Shown in pieces: positions 56,845 through 64,000 of a stretch of DNA of 64,000 nucleotides. The position numbers and the translations under genes were made by a program. Positions within the stretch are counted from its first letter, which is position 1; the number at the start of each line of letters is the position of its first letter. Source of the DNA: Pseudomonas maioricensis (lineage in GTDB: Bacteria > Pseudomonadota > Gammaproteobacteria > Pseudomonadales > Pseudomonadaceae). The notes beneath the pieces are model-generated. The model was not told where the DNA came from and did no database searches. It saw only the letters and a program-made list of their open reading frames with translations. The stretch covers positions 180,859 to 244,858 of the forward strand of contig NZ_LOHG01000004.1 of assembly GCF_022790535.1 (NCBI RefSeq). Reading direction: 5' to 3'.

Positions 56845-58383
56845 ATGCCCCATTCCAACCTGTCTACACCGCCACTTTCCGAGGTCTACGACATCGCCGT
56901 TATCGGTGGTGGGATCAATGGTGTCGGGATCGCAGCGGATGCCTCCGGTCGCGGCCTGTCGGTTTTTCTGTGTGAAAAAGACGACCTCGCCAGCCACACC
57001 TCTTCTGCCAGCAGCAAATTGATCCACGGTGGCTTGCGCTATCTGGAACATTACGAGTTCCGTCTGGTACGTGAAGCGTTGGCCGAACGCGAAGTGTTGC
57101 TGGCCAAAGCGCCGCACATCGTCAAACCCATGCGTTTTGTCTTGCCTCACCGCCCGCATCTGCGCCCGGCGTGGATGATTCGTGCAGGTCTGTTTCTTTA
57201 TGACCACCTGGGCAAGCGCGAAAAACTGCCAGGTTCGCGCAATCTGCGTTTCGGTAGCGAAAGCCCGCTGAAATCGAACATCACCCGCGGGTTCGAATAC
57301 TCTGATTGCTGGGTCGATGACGCCCGCCTCGTCGTGCTCAATGCCATGGCCGCCCGCGAACACGGCGCCCACATTCATACCCAGACGCGCTGCCTGAATG
57401 CTCGTCGCAGCAACGGTTTGTGGCACCTGCACATGGAGCGCGCCGACGGCACGCTGTTCTCGATCCGCGCCAAGGCACTGGTCAACGCAGCCGGTCCATG
57501 GGTTGCCAAGTTCATTCGTGACGACCTGAAGCTGGACTCGCCGTATGGCATCCGCCTGATTCAGGGCAGCCACTTGATCGTGCCGAAACTGTATGAGGGC
57601 GAAAACGCTTTCATCCTGCAGAACGAAGACCAGCGCATCGTATTCGCGATTCCTTACCTGGAACGCTTCACCATCATCGGCACCACCGACCGCGAGTATC
57701 AAGGCGATCCGAGCAAGGTCGAGATCACCGATGGCGAAATGGACTACATGCTCAAAGTGGCCAATGACCACTTCAAGAAGCAGTTGAGCCGTGACGACGT
57801 ACTCAACACCTATTCCGGCGTGCGCCCGTTGTGCAACGACGAATCGGACAACCCGTCGGCCATTACCCGCGACTACACCCTGTCGCTGTCCGGTGGCGCT
57901 GATGAAGCACCGATTCTGTCGGTATTCGGCGGCAAGCTGACCACCTATCGCAAGCTGGCAGAGTCAGCTATGGCGCAACTCGCGCCATTCTTCAAACAGA
58001 TGAAACCGAGCTGGACCGCCACCGCTACCCTGCCAGGCGGCGAAGACATGAACACCCCGGCCGAGTTGGCCAGTGCGTTGAGCAGCCGTTTCGTCTGGCT
58101 GCCAAGCGACATCGCACAACGCTGGGCACGCACTTACGGCAGCCGCAGCTGGCGCTTGCTGGAAGGCGTACAGAGCGTCGCAGACTTGGGTGATCACTTG
58201 GGTGCTGGCCTGTACACCCGTGAAGTCGATTACCTGTGCAGCACCGAATGGGCAACGGCTGCCGATGACATTCTGTGGCGCCGCAGCAAGCTGGGCCTGT
58301 TCATGACCGCAGAAGAACGCGAAGGCGTTCAGCAGTATCTGGACACCGTAGCGCGTAACAAAGGTGCTTTCGCAGCGGCTTGA
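56845..58383 (+). CDS. glpD: Aerobic glycerol-3-phosphate dehydrogenase
   Basis: A 512-residue membrane-associated FAD enzyme that oxidises glycerol 3-phosphate to dihydroxyacetone phosphate, passing electrons to ubiquinone. The dinucleotide-binding motif is YDIAVIGGGINGVGIAADASG (short of the N-terminus), followed by SSASSKLIHGGLRYLEH. The C-terminal domain ends the standard length. The ATG at 56845 has AGGAGG seven bases upstream; the frame that begins at 56791 runs through the operator cluster. Confidence 0.96.
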   Translation: MPHSNLSTPPLSEVYDIAVIGGGINGVGIAADASGRGLSVFLCEKDDLASHTSSASSKLIHGGLRYLEHYEFRLVREALAEREVLLAKAPHIVKPMRFVLPHRPHLRPAWMIRAGLFLYDHLGKREKLPGSRNLRFGSESPLKSNITRGFEYSDCWVDDARLVVLNAMAAREHGAHIHTQTRCLNARRSNGLWHLHMERADGTLFSIRAKALVNAAGPWVAKFIRDDLKLDSPYGIRLIQGSHLIVPKLYEGENAFILQNEDQRIVFAIPYLERFTIIGTTDREYQGDPSKVEITDGEMDYMLKVANDHFKKQLSRDDVLNTYSGVRPLCNDESDNPSAITRDYTLSLSGGADEAPILSVFGGKLTTYRKLAESAMAQLAPFFKQMKPSWTATATLPGGEDMNTPAELASALSSRFVWLPSDIAQRWARTYGSRSWRLLEGVQSVADLGDHLGAGLYTREVDYLCSTEWATAADDILWRRSKLGLFMTAEEREGVQQYLDTVARNKGAFAAA

Positions 58384-58394
58384 TAGTCTGGCCC

Positions 58395-58466
58395 TTGTAG
58401 GAGCTGCCGAAGGCTGCGATGCGATTTTCCTGATACACCGCTTCGCAGCCTTCGGCAGCTCCTACA
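58395..58466. repeat. REP pair, type A
   Basis: Inverted GCCGAAGGCTGCGA arms directly after glpD; a lone TTCGCGAATGAATTGGCTC half-unit follows at 58529. Confidence 0.8.
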
Positions 58467-58579
58467 ACACCTGTCCTTGCTCCATACGCGGTGTTTCTGA
58501 CCCAGATGTTTTTAAGGGCTGCCCGCTTCGCGAATGAATTGGCTCTCACGTTTTTTGTATTTCTGAGGTCATTGCATCA

Positions 58580-58624
58580 TTCGGATTTCCGAACACCCCT
58601 CCCCGATTAGTTCGGCATCCCGGA
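58580..58624. promoter_or_regulatory. Two AauR-type upstream activator sites
   Basis: TTCGGATTTCCGAA (58580-58593) is an exact TTCGG-N4-CCGAA palindrome; TTCGGCATCCCGGA (58611-58624) has one mismatch. Centres are 31 bases apart, about three helical turns, upstream of a sigma-54 promoter. Confidence 0.75.
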
Positions 58625-58700
58625 CGCCGCTCGTCCTGTCTTGATGCCCACCAAACACTTATATCCATAAAAATCAGCAAGTTAGCCACTTGCCACCAGC

Positions 58701-58717
58701 TTGGCACGCCTCATGCT
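58701..58717 (+). promoter_or_regulatory. Sigma-54 promoter of aatJQMP
   Basis: TTGGCACGCCTCATGCT fits the -24/-12 consensus, with GG and GC exactly ten bases apart, about 125 bases before aatJ. Confidence 0.8.
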
Positions 58718-58841
58718 CTACACTTATCAGTCGATTGCTTCGACCGTGGCCTGTCTCTGGCCGGCTGCGGTTGAAGCATGGGCCGAAGAGCGGGCCGCCA
58801 GGTAGCAGGCCCCATAAAAAAAACAATCCGAGGTATACCCG

Positions 58842-59756
58842 ATGCGCATCGTTCCCCATCTTCTGGGCGCAGCAATTGCTGCTGCTCTGATCAGTTCTCC
58901 AGTTTTCGCCGCCGAATTGACCGGCACTCTGAAGAAAATCAAAGAGTCCGGCACCATCACCCTCGGTCACCGCGACGCTTCGATCCCGTTCTCTTATATC
59001 GCTGACGCCTCTGGCGTACCGGTTGGCTACTCCCACGATATCCAGCTGAAAATCGTTGAAGCCATCAAGAAAGACCTGGACATGCCGGACTTGAAGGTCA
59101 AGTACAACCTGGTCACTTCGCAAACCCGTATCCCGCTGGTGCAGAACGGCACCGTTGACGTTGAATGCGGCTCGACCACCAACAACGTAGAACGTCAGCA
59201 ACAAGTAGACTTCTCGGTTGGCATCTTCGAAATCGGTACACGCCTGCTGTCCAAAGCGACCTCCGAATACAAAGATTTCGACAACCTCAAAGGCAAGAAC
59301 GTGGTGACTACTGCGGGCACCACGTCCGAGCGCATCCTCAAGGCCATGAATGCCGACAAGCAAATGGGCATGAACGTGATCTCGGCCAAAGACCACGGTG
59401 AATCCTTCCAGATGCTGGAATCGGGTCGCGCAGTGGCTTTCATGATGGACGACGCACTGTTGGCCGGTGAAATGGCTAAAGCCAAGAAGCCAACTGACTG
59501 GGCCGTAACCGGCACACCACAGTCCTACGAAATCTATGGCTGCATGGTGCGTAAAGGCGACGAGCCGTTCAAGAAAGCCGTCGATGACGCCATCGTTGCG
59601 ACGTACAAGTCGGGCGAGATCAACAAGATCTACGACAAGTGGTTCCAGGCTCCAATCCCGCCAAAAGGCCTGAACCTGAACTTCCCGATGAGCGACGAGC
59701 TGAAAAAACTGATCGCTGAACCGACTGACAAAGCGGCTGACGACAAAAAGGCTTGA
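58842..59756 (+). CDS. aatJ: Glutamate/aspartate ABC transporter, periplasmic binding protein
   Basis: A 304-residue periplasmic binding protein of the GltI/AatJ type for acidic amino acids. The signal peptide ends SSPVFA before AELTGTL. GHRDASIPFSYIADASG and VECGSTTNNVERQQQVDFS are conserved in this group. The ligand is inferred from the family, the following aatQMP genes and the AauR/sigma-54 control region. A hairpin follows the stop codon. Confidence 0.93.
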   Translation: MRIVPHLLGAAIAAALISSPVFAAELTGTLKKIKESGTITLGHRDASIPFSYIADASGVPVGYSHDIQLKIVEAIKKDLDMPDLKVKYNLVTSQTRIPLVQNGTVDVECGSTTNNVERQQQVDFSVGIFEIGTRLLSKATSEYKDFDNLKGKNVVTTAGTTSERILKAMNADKQMGMNVISAKDHGESFQMLESGRAVAFMMDDALLAGEMAKAKKPTDWAVTGTPQSYEIYGCMVRKGDEPFKKAVDDAIVATYKSGEINKIYDKWFQAPIPPKGLNLNFPMSDELKKLIAEPTDKAADDKKA

Positions 59757-59787
59757 TAGCCAAACACCTTGCTCGTCAATAAGACAG

Positions 59788-59814
59788 CCTGAGACCGCCC
59801 TGCGCGGTTTCAGG
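59788..59814 (+). terminator. Hairpin between aatJ and aatQ
   Basis: CCTGAGACCGC/GCGGTTTCAGG stem with a five-base loop. No T-run follows, so it more likely stabilises the aatJ message 3' end or attenuates. Confidence 0.5.
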
Positions 59815-59855
59815 ATGCCGTGCATGCATCTGGATCGATCAGAGGGGAGACCCTG

Positions 59856-60602
59856 ATGAATTACAACTGGGACTGGAGCGTTTTCTTCAAGTCCACTGGC
59901 GTTGGCAGCGAAACCTATCTGGACTGGTATATCTCAGGTCTGGGCTGGACTATCGCTATTGCTGTCGTCGCCTGGATCATCGCCTTGCTGCTGGGCTCCG
60001 TGCTTGGTGTCATGCGCACCGTGCCGAACCGTCTGGTTGCAGGCATCGCCACGGTTTACGTGGAAATCTTCCGTAATGTGCCGCTGCTGGTGCAGCTGTT
60101 CATCTGGTACTTCCTGGTACCGGACCTGCTGCCTGAAGGCTTGCAGGAGTGGTACAAGCAAGACCTGAATCCAACGACATCCGCGTTCCTCAGCGTGATC
60201 GTCTGCCTTGGCCTGTTCACCGCTGCCCGGGTTTGCGAGCAGGTGCGTACCGGTATTCAAGCGTTGCCGCGCGGTCAGGAATCTGCGGCGCGCGCCATGG
60301 GTTTCAGTCTGTCGCAGATTTACTGGAACGTACTGCTGCCACAGGCATACCGGATCATCATTCCGCCGCTCACCTCCGAATTCCTCAACGTGTTCAAGAA
60401 CTCGTCGGTGGCGTCGTTGATCGGCCTGATGGAGTTGCTCGCGCAGACCAAACAGACCGCCGAGTTTTCCGCCAACCTGTTTGAAGCTTTCACTTTGGCG
60501 ACGCTGATCTACTTCACCCTGAACATGAGCCTGATGTTGCTGATGCGTCTGGTCGAGAAGAAAGTCGCTGTGCCCGGACTGATTTCCCTGGGGGGCAAAT
60601 AA
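59856..60602 (+). CDS. aatQ: Glutamate/aspartate ABC transporter permease AatQ
   Basis: A 248-residue GltJ/AatQ permease with about five helices. The signature EIFRNVPLLVQLFIWYF and the EAA-type loop ESAARAMGFSLSQIYWNVLLP (about residues 144-164) are clear. The start at 59856 has GGGGAGA upstream; the frame that begins at 59820 is not supported by a ribosome site. Its stop codon overlaps the aatM start by one base. Confidence 0.93.
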   Translation: MNYNWDWSVFFKSTGVGSETYLDWYISGLGWTIAIAVVAWIIALLLGSVLGVMRTVPNRLVAGIATVYVEIFRNVPLLVQLFIWYFLVPDLLPEGLQEWYKQDLNPTTSAFLSVIVCLGLFTAARVCEQVRTGIQALPRGQESAARAMGFSLSQIYWNVLLPQAYRIIIPPLTSEFLNVFKNSSVASLIGLMELLAQTKQTAEFSANLFEAFTLATLIYFTLNMSLMLLMRLVEKKVAVPGLISLGGK

Positions 60603-61273
60603 TGGATATGGACTTCTCTGGAGTCGTTCAGGCCATTCCCGGCATGTGGAACGGCATGGTCATGACCCTGCAACTGATGGTCATGGGCATCATCGGCGGT
60701 CTGGTGCTGGGTACCATTCTGGCCCTTATGCGCTTGTCGTCGAGCAAGCTGCTGGCCAACGTGGCCGGCGCTTACGTCAACTACTTCCGCTCCATTCCGC
60801 TGCTGCTGGTCATCACCTGGTTCTATCTGGCGGTGCCGTTCGTGCTGCGCTGGATCACCGGCGAAGACACGCCCATCGGTGCGTTCACCTCCTGCGTCAT
60901 TGCATTCATGATGTTCGAGGCGGCCTACTTCTGCGAAATCGTCCGTGCCGGTGTGCAGTCGATTTCCAAGGGCCAGATGGGCGCAGCCCAGGCACTGGGC
61001 ATGACCTATGGGCAAATGATGCGCCTGATCATCCTGCCTCAGGCCTTTCGCAAGATGACCCCTCTGCTGCTGCAACAAAGCATCATTCTGTTTCAGGACA
61101 CCTCGCTGGTTTACACCGTAGGCCTGGTGGACTTCCTCAACGCCTCGCGGGCCAGTGGCGACATCATTGGCCGTGCCAATGAGTTCCTGATCATCGCCGG
61201 TCTGGTGTATTTCACGATCAGCTTTGCCGCCTCGTTGCTGGTGAAGCGTCTGCAAAAAAGGTTCGCCGTATGA
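60602..61273 (+). CDS. aatM: Glutamate/aspartate ABC transporter permease AatM
   Basis: A 223-residue GltK/AatM permease, the second half of the heterodimeric channel. [16 protein letters not shown] and the ATPase-contact loop [22 protein letters not shown] are typical (split here over two helices). It overlaps aatQ by one base and aatP by four (ATGA). Confidence 0.93.
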   Translation: MDMDFSGVVQAIPGMWNGMVMTLQLMVMGIIGGLVLGTILALMRLSSSKLLANVAGAYVNYFRSIPLLLVITWFYLAVPFVLRWITGEDTPIGAFTSCVIAFMMFEAAYFCEIVRAGVQSISKGQMGAAQALGMTYGQMMRLIILPQAFRKMTPLLLQQSIILFQDTSLVYTVGLVDFLNASRASGDIIGRANEFLIIAGLVYFTISFAASLLVKRLQKRFAV

Positions 61274-62004
61274 TTTCCATAAAAAACGTTAACAAGTGGT
61301 ATGGCGACTTCCAGGTGCTGACTGATTGCAGCACCGAGGTCAAAAAAGGCGAAGTGGTCGTGGTCTGCGGCCCGTCCGGCTCCGGTAAATCGACCCTGAT
61401 CAAATGCGTGAACGCCCTGGAACCGTTCCAGAAAGGCGACATCACCGTTGATGGCACGTCGATCGCCGATCCGAAAACCAACCTGCCGCAATTGCGCTCC
61501 CGGGTTGGCATGGTGTTCCAGCATTTCGAGCTGTTCCCGCACCTGAGCATCGTTGAAAACCTGACCATCGCGCAGATCAAAGTACTGGGCCGCAGCAAGG
61601 AAGAAGCCACCAAAAAAGGCTTGGCCTTGCTGGATCGCGTTGGTCTCTCCGCTCATGCCAACAAGCATCCGGGCCAACTGTCCGGTGGTCAGCAACAGCG
61701 TGTGGCGATTGCCCGCGCACTGGCCATGGACCCGATCGTCATGCTGTTCGACGAACCGACCTCGGCGCTTGATCCGGAGATGGTCAACGAAGTGCTCGAC
61801 GTGATGGTGCAACTGGCTCACGAGGGCATGACCATGATGTGCGTGACCCACGAAATGGGCTTCGCCCGCAAAGTGGCCAATCGCGTGATCTTCATGGATC
61901 AGGGTCAGATCGTTGAAGACTGTGAAAAAGAAGAGTTCTTCGGTGACGTCAGTGCACGTTCAGAACGTGCGCAGCAGTTCCTCGCCAAAATTCTTCAGCA
62001 TTAA
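61270..62004 (+). CDS. aatP: Glutamate/aspartate ABC transporter ATP-binding protein AatP
   Basis: A 244-residue GltL/AatP ATPase. Walker A is GPSGSGKST, signature [15 protein letters not shown], Walker [13 protein letters not shown] and the His switch [10 protein letters not shown]. It overlaps aatM by ATGA. A hairpin separates it from aauS. Confidence 0.94.
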   Translation: MISIKNVNKWYGDFQVLTDCSTEVKKGEVVVVCGPSGSGKSTLIKCVNALEPFQKGDITVDGTSIADPKTNLPQLRSRVGMVFQHFELFPHLSIVENLTIAQIKVLGRSKEEATKKGLALLDRVGLSAHANKHPGQLSGGQQQRVAIARALAMDPIVMLFDEPTSALDPEMVNEVLDVMVQLAHEGMTMMCVTHEMGFARKVANRVIFMDQGQIVEDCEKEEFFGDVSARSERAQQFLAKILQH

Positions 62005-62014
62005 GTGAGACTCG

Positions 62015-62049
62015 ACAGCGGCCCGGCTCTTTTAAGAGTCGGCCGCTGT
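62015..62049 (+). terminator. Hairpin between aatP and aauS
   Basis: ACAGCGGCC...GGCCGCTGT outer stem with an inner GGCTC/GAGTC stem and TTTTAA loop; without a T-run it may only attenuate. Confidence 0.5.
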
Positions 62050-62068
62050 TCGGCTCAGGACGACTGTG

Positions 62069-63955
62069 ATGAAATGCGACCCCAACCTTTATCGCGCCGC
62101 GCCGCCATCACTTGCCGTGAAACCCCGTCTGATCCGCCACCTGTTTCTGCCGCCACTGATTATCGTGCTGATGTTCGGCCTGGGATACGTCGCCTACCTG
62201 ATCAGTGAGCATTACGGCATCCGGACCCTGAGCGAGAGCGGCGAACGCCAGCTTGAGCTGCACGCCCGCACCCTCGAAAGTGAAATCAACAAGTACACTT
62301 ATTTGCCCAGCGTGCTGGAGCTGGAGTCCAGCGTCTCAGCCCTGCTCAACGACCCTACGCCCGAGCTGCGCAGCGAGGTCAACGACTACCTCGAAGGCCT
62401 GAATCGCCGCAGCCGTAGCCGCGCTATCTATGTGCTCGATACCTCTGGCCGCGTGTTAGCGACCAGCAACTGGCGCGATGCCGACAGTTATCTCGGCGAA
62501 GACCTGTCGTTCCGGGCCTATTTCCAGGATGCGGTACGTGGTCTGCCTGGACGCTTCTACGGTATCGGCAGTACCACCGGTGAGCCCGGTTACTACCTGG
62601 CGCACGGCCTGGAAGAGAAAGGCAAGATCGTCGGCGTCGCGGTGATCAAAGTCCAGCTGGAAGCGCTGGAGCAACGTTGGCAGCGTGCGCGACTTGAAGC
62701 GTTCGTCAGTGACGAGAACGGCATCATTATTCTCTCCAGCGACCCGGCCCGCCGCCTGAAGTCAGTCCGCCCGCTCACCCCTGAAATCAAAGAACGTCTG
62801 GCTCGAAGCCTGCAATATTACTGGTGGCCGCTCAACGAGCTGGTGCCGATAGAGCGTGAATTGCTCTCGGAAGGCGTGGAGAAGCTGACATTTCCGGCCA
62901 ACGTCAGCGTCGACCTTGAACACAAACAGGTCAGCTATCTGGCCCAGACCCGCCAGCTCAGCGATACACCCTGGCACCTGACGCTGTTGACGCCACTCGA
63001 AGACCTGCGCCGTGAGGCCGGCAGCCAAGGCATGCTGGTAGCCGTAGCCTGCGCACTGGTTGCGTTTCTGCTGATTGCCTGGAATGAACGGCGCAAAGTC
63101 CTCTCAACCCGCCTCGCGGCGCGGGAAGCCCTGCAAGCTGCCAATGACGAACTGGAGCGCAAGATCGCCGAGCGCACTGAACACTTGCGCGCCAGCAACG
63201 AACGTCTCAAAGGGCAGATTCGCGAACGTCGGCAGGCTGAAGACACCTTGCGCAAGGCTCAGGACGAACTGGTTCAAGCGGGCAAGCTGGCGGCTATCGG
63301 GCAGATGTCGACCAGCATTGCCCATGAACTGAACCAGCCACTGGCGGCCTTGCGAACATTGTCCGGCAACACCGTACGCTTTCTTGAGCGCGGTGCACTG
63401 GATACCGCCAGCACCAACTTGCGCACCATCAACGATCTGGTCGACCGCATGGGCCGCATCACCGCCAGCCTGCGCGCTTTCGCCCGTCGTGGCGATGACA
63501 AGGGCCAGGCCAGACTCAGCAAAGCCGTCGATGCTGCGCTGCAGTTACTGACCCCTCGCCTGGAAAACTTTTCCCTTGAACTGCATCAGCAGTATGCCGA
63601 CGCTGAACTGATGATCGACCAGACTCGCCTTGAGCAGATTCTGGTCAATCTGATTGGCAACGCGCTAGACGCTATGCACGCACAGCCCTTGCCGGAAATC
63701 TGGCTTGAAGGCTCGGTGATCGAAGGCCGTTATTGCTTGCGGGTTCGGGACAACGGGCACGGCATTGATGACGAGACACGCAAGCATCTGTTCGAACCGT
63801 TCTTCACCACCAAACCCGGCGAACAAGGTCTGGGGCTGGGCCTCACCCTTTCCGCCAGCCTCGCTGCGGCAACCGGTGGTAGCCTCAGCGCTGAACAGCC
63901 GGAGAGTGGCGGTACAGCGTTTGTGTTGTGGTTGCCGGTGGTGAAGGAAGTATGA
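62069..63955 (+). CDS. aauS: Acidic amino acid sensor histidine kinase AauS
   Basis: A 628-residue DctB-like sensor kinase. Two transmembrane helices (about 26-46 and 320-340) flank a periplasmic dCache-like domain (RAIYVLDTSGRVLATSN, ISFRAYFQDA-type segment near residue 150). The HisKA box is IAHELNQPLAAL with H419; the ATPase domain has NLIGNALDAM (N box), RDNGHGID (G1) and GLGLGLTLS (G2). With AauR it would activate aatJQMP through sigma-54. GTG-ATG tandem starts exist; the ATG at 62069 has AGGA eight bases upstream. aauR should begin just beyond the window. Confidence 0.92.
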   Translation: MKCDPNLYRAAPPSLAVKPRLIRHLFLPPLIIVLMFGLGYVAYLISEHYGIRTLSESGERQLELHARTLESEINKYTYLPSVLELESSVSALLNDPTPELRSEVNDYLEGLNRRSRSRAIYVLDTSGRVLATSNWRDADSYLGEDLSFRAYFQDAVRGLPGRFYGIGSTTGEPGYYLAHGLEEKGKIVGVAVIKVQLEALEQRWQRARLEAFVSDENGIIILSSDPARRLKSVRPLTPEIKERLARSLQYYWWPLNELVPIERELLSEGVEKLTFPANVSVDLEHKQVSYLAQTRQLSDTPWHLTLLTPLEDLRREAGSQGMLVAVACALVAFLLIAWNERRKVLSTRLAAREALQAANDELERKIAERTEHLRASNERLKGQIRERRQAEDTLRKAQDELVQAGKLAAIGQMSTSIAHELNQPLAALRTLSGNTVRFLERGALDTASTNLRTINDLVDRMGRITASLRAFARRGDDKGQARLSKAVDAALQLLTPRLENFSLELHQQYADAELMIDQTRLEQILVNLIGNALDAMHAQPLPEIWLEGSVIEGRYCLRVRDNGHGIDDETRKHLFEPFFTTKPGEQGLGLGLTLSASLAAATGGSLSAEQPESGGTAFVLWLPVVKEV

Positions 63956-63972
63956 GGACTTGTGGTAAGCCC

Positions 63973-64000
63973 CTTGTGGGAGCGACCGGGGTGGCGTTCC
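63973..64000. repeat. Partial REP element at the window edge
   Basis: CTTGTGGGAGCGACC resembles the outer arm of the D-type REPs; the partner arm lies outside the window. Confidence 0.45.

Overview
The window is a chromosomal segment of a Pseudomonas species outside the P. aeruginosa branch, most likely from the fluorescens/syringae lineage. The evidence is the gene complement and order (argG-motY-pyrC-rnt-bfd-bfr-grxD, mrp/metG, metG-rnfB-nth-PA3496 family, glpFKR-D, aatJQMP-aauS, aotJQMOP) and the many intergenic REP hairpins of Pseudomonas type. The sequence is moderately GC-rich and densely coded. I saw no rRNA, tRNA, CRISPR array, intact insertion sequence or prophage.

Layout. 1-0.6 kb: a composite interspersed repeat. 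0.6-16 kb: an FAD dehydrogenase, nhaA, a glycine-zipper lipoprotein, pdxH, a Trp-rich OmpA-family lipoprotein, a serine hydrolase, dinG, a CopD-like membrane protein, a glycine-rich secreted protein with a DUF1145 protein, a second OmpA lipoprotein, and a cluster of small genes including two SEC-C zinc-motif proteins and a glutathione-transferase-like enzyme. 16-29.5 kb: the acyl-homoserine-lactone acylase quiP, then the four-gene ligase-associated DNA repair set (exonuclease, ATP-dependent ligase, Lhr-type helicase, PdeM). This set is split in the middle by the arginine/ornithine transport operon aotJQMOP. 29.5-37.5 kb: a small Pro-rich peptide, dcd, a cold-shock gene, mrp divergent from metG, a membrane-anchor-less rnfB fused to a coiled-coil tail, nth, a PA3496-family gene and a LuxR-type response regulator. 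37.5-40.1 kb: an AT-richer, gene-poor segment with an unrecognised helix-turn-helix protein and a small membrane protein. 40.1-53 kb: argG, motY, pyrC-rnt, bfd, bfr, grxD, an orphan molybdopterin oxidoreductase, argF with an ABC ATPase, a PhzF-family protein and ybaK. 53-64 kb: the glycerol regulon glpF-glpK-glpR-glpD, then the glutamate/aspartate transport operon aatJQMP and the sensor kinase aauS, whose response regulator should lie just past the window.

Functional threads. Arginine metabolism recurs: aot uptake genes, argG and argF, with ArgR-like sites upstream of argG and argF. Iron and Fe-S handling recurs: bfd with a Fur-like promoter, bfr, grxD, mrp. Regulation can be read directly in several places: a sigma-54 promoter with two upstream AauR-type palindromes before aatJ, GlpR-like palindromes before glpF and glpD, and a hairpin between the binding-protein gene and the first permease gene in both amino-acid ABC operons. 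No clearly new defence or biosynthetic system is evident. The least explained parts are the 37.5-40.1 kb segment, the tailed soluble RnfB, the Trp-rich OmpA lipoprotein and the His-rich SEC-C protein. Function calls come from recognising families in translated sequence; no database search was run.
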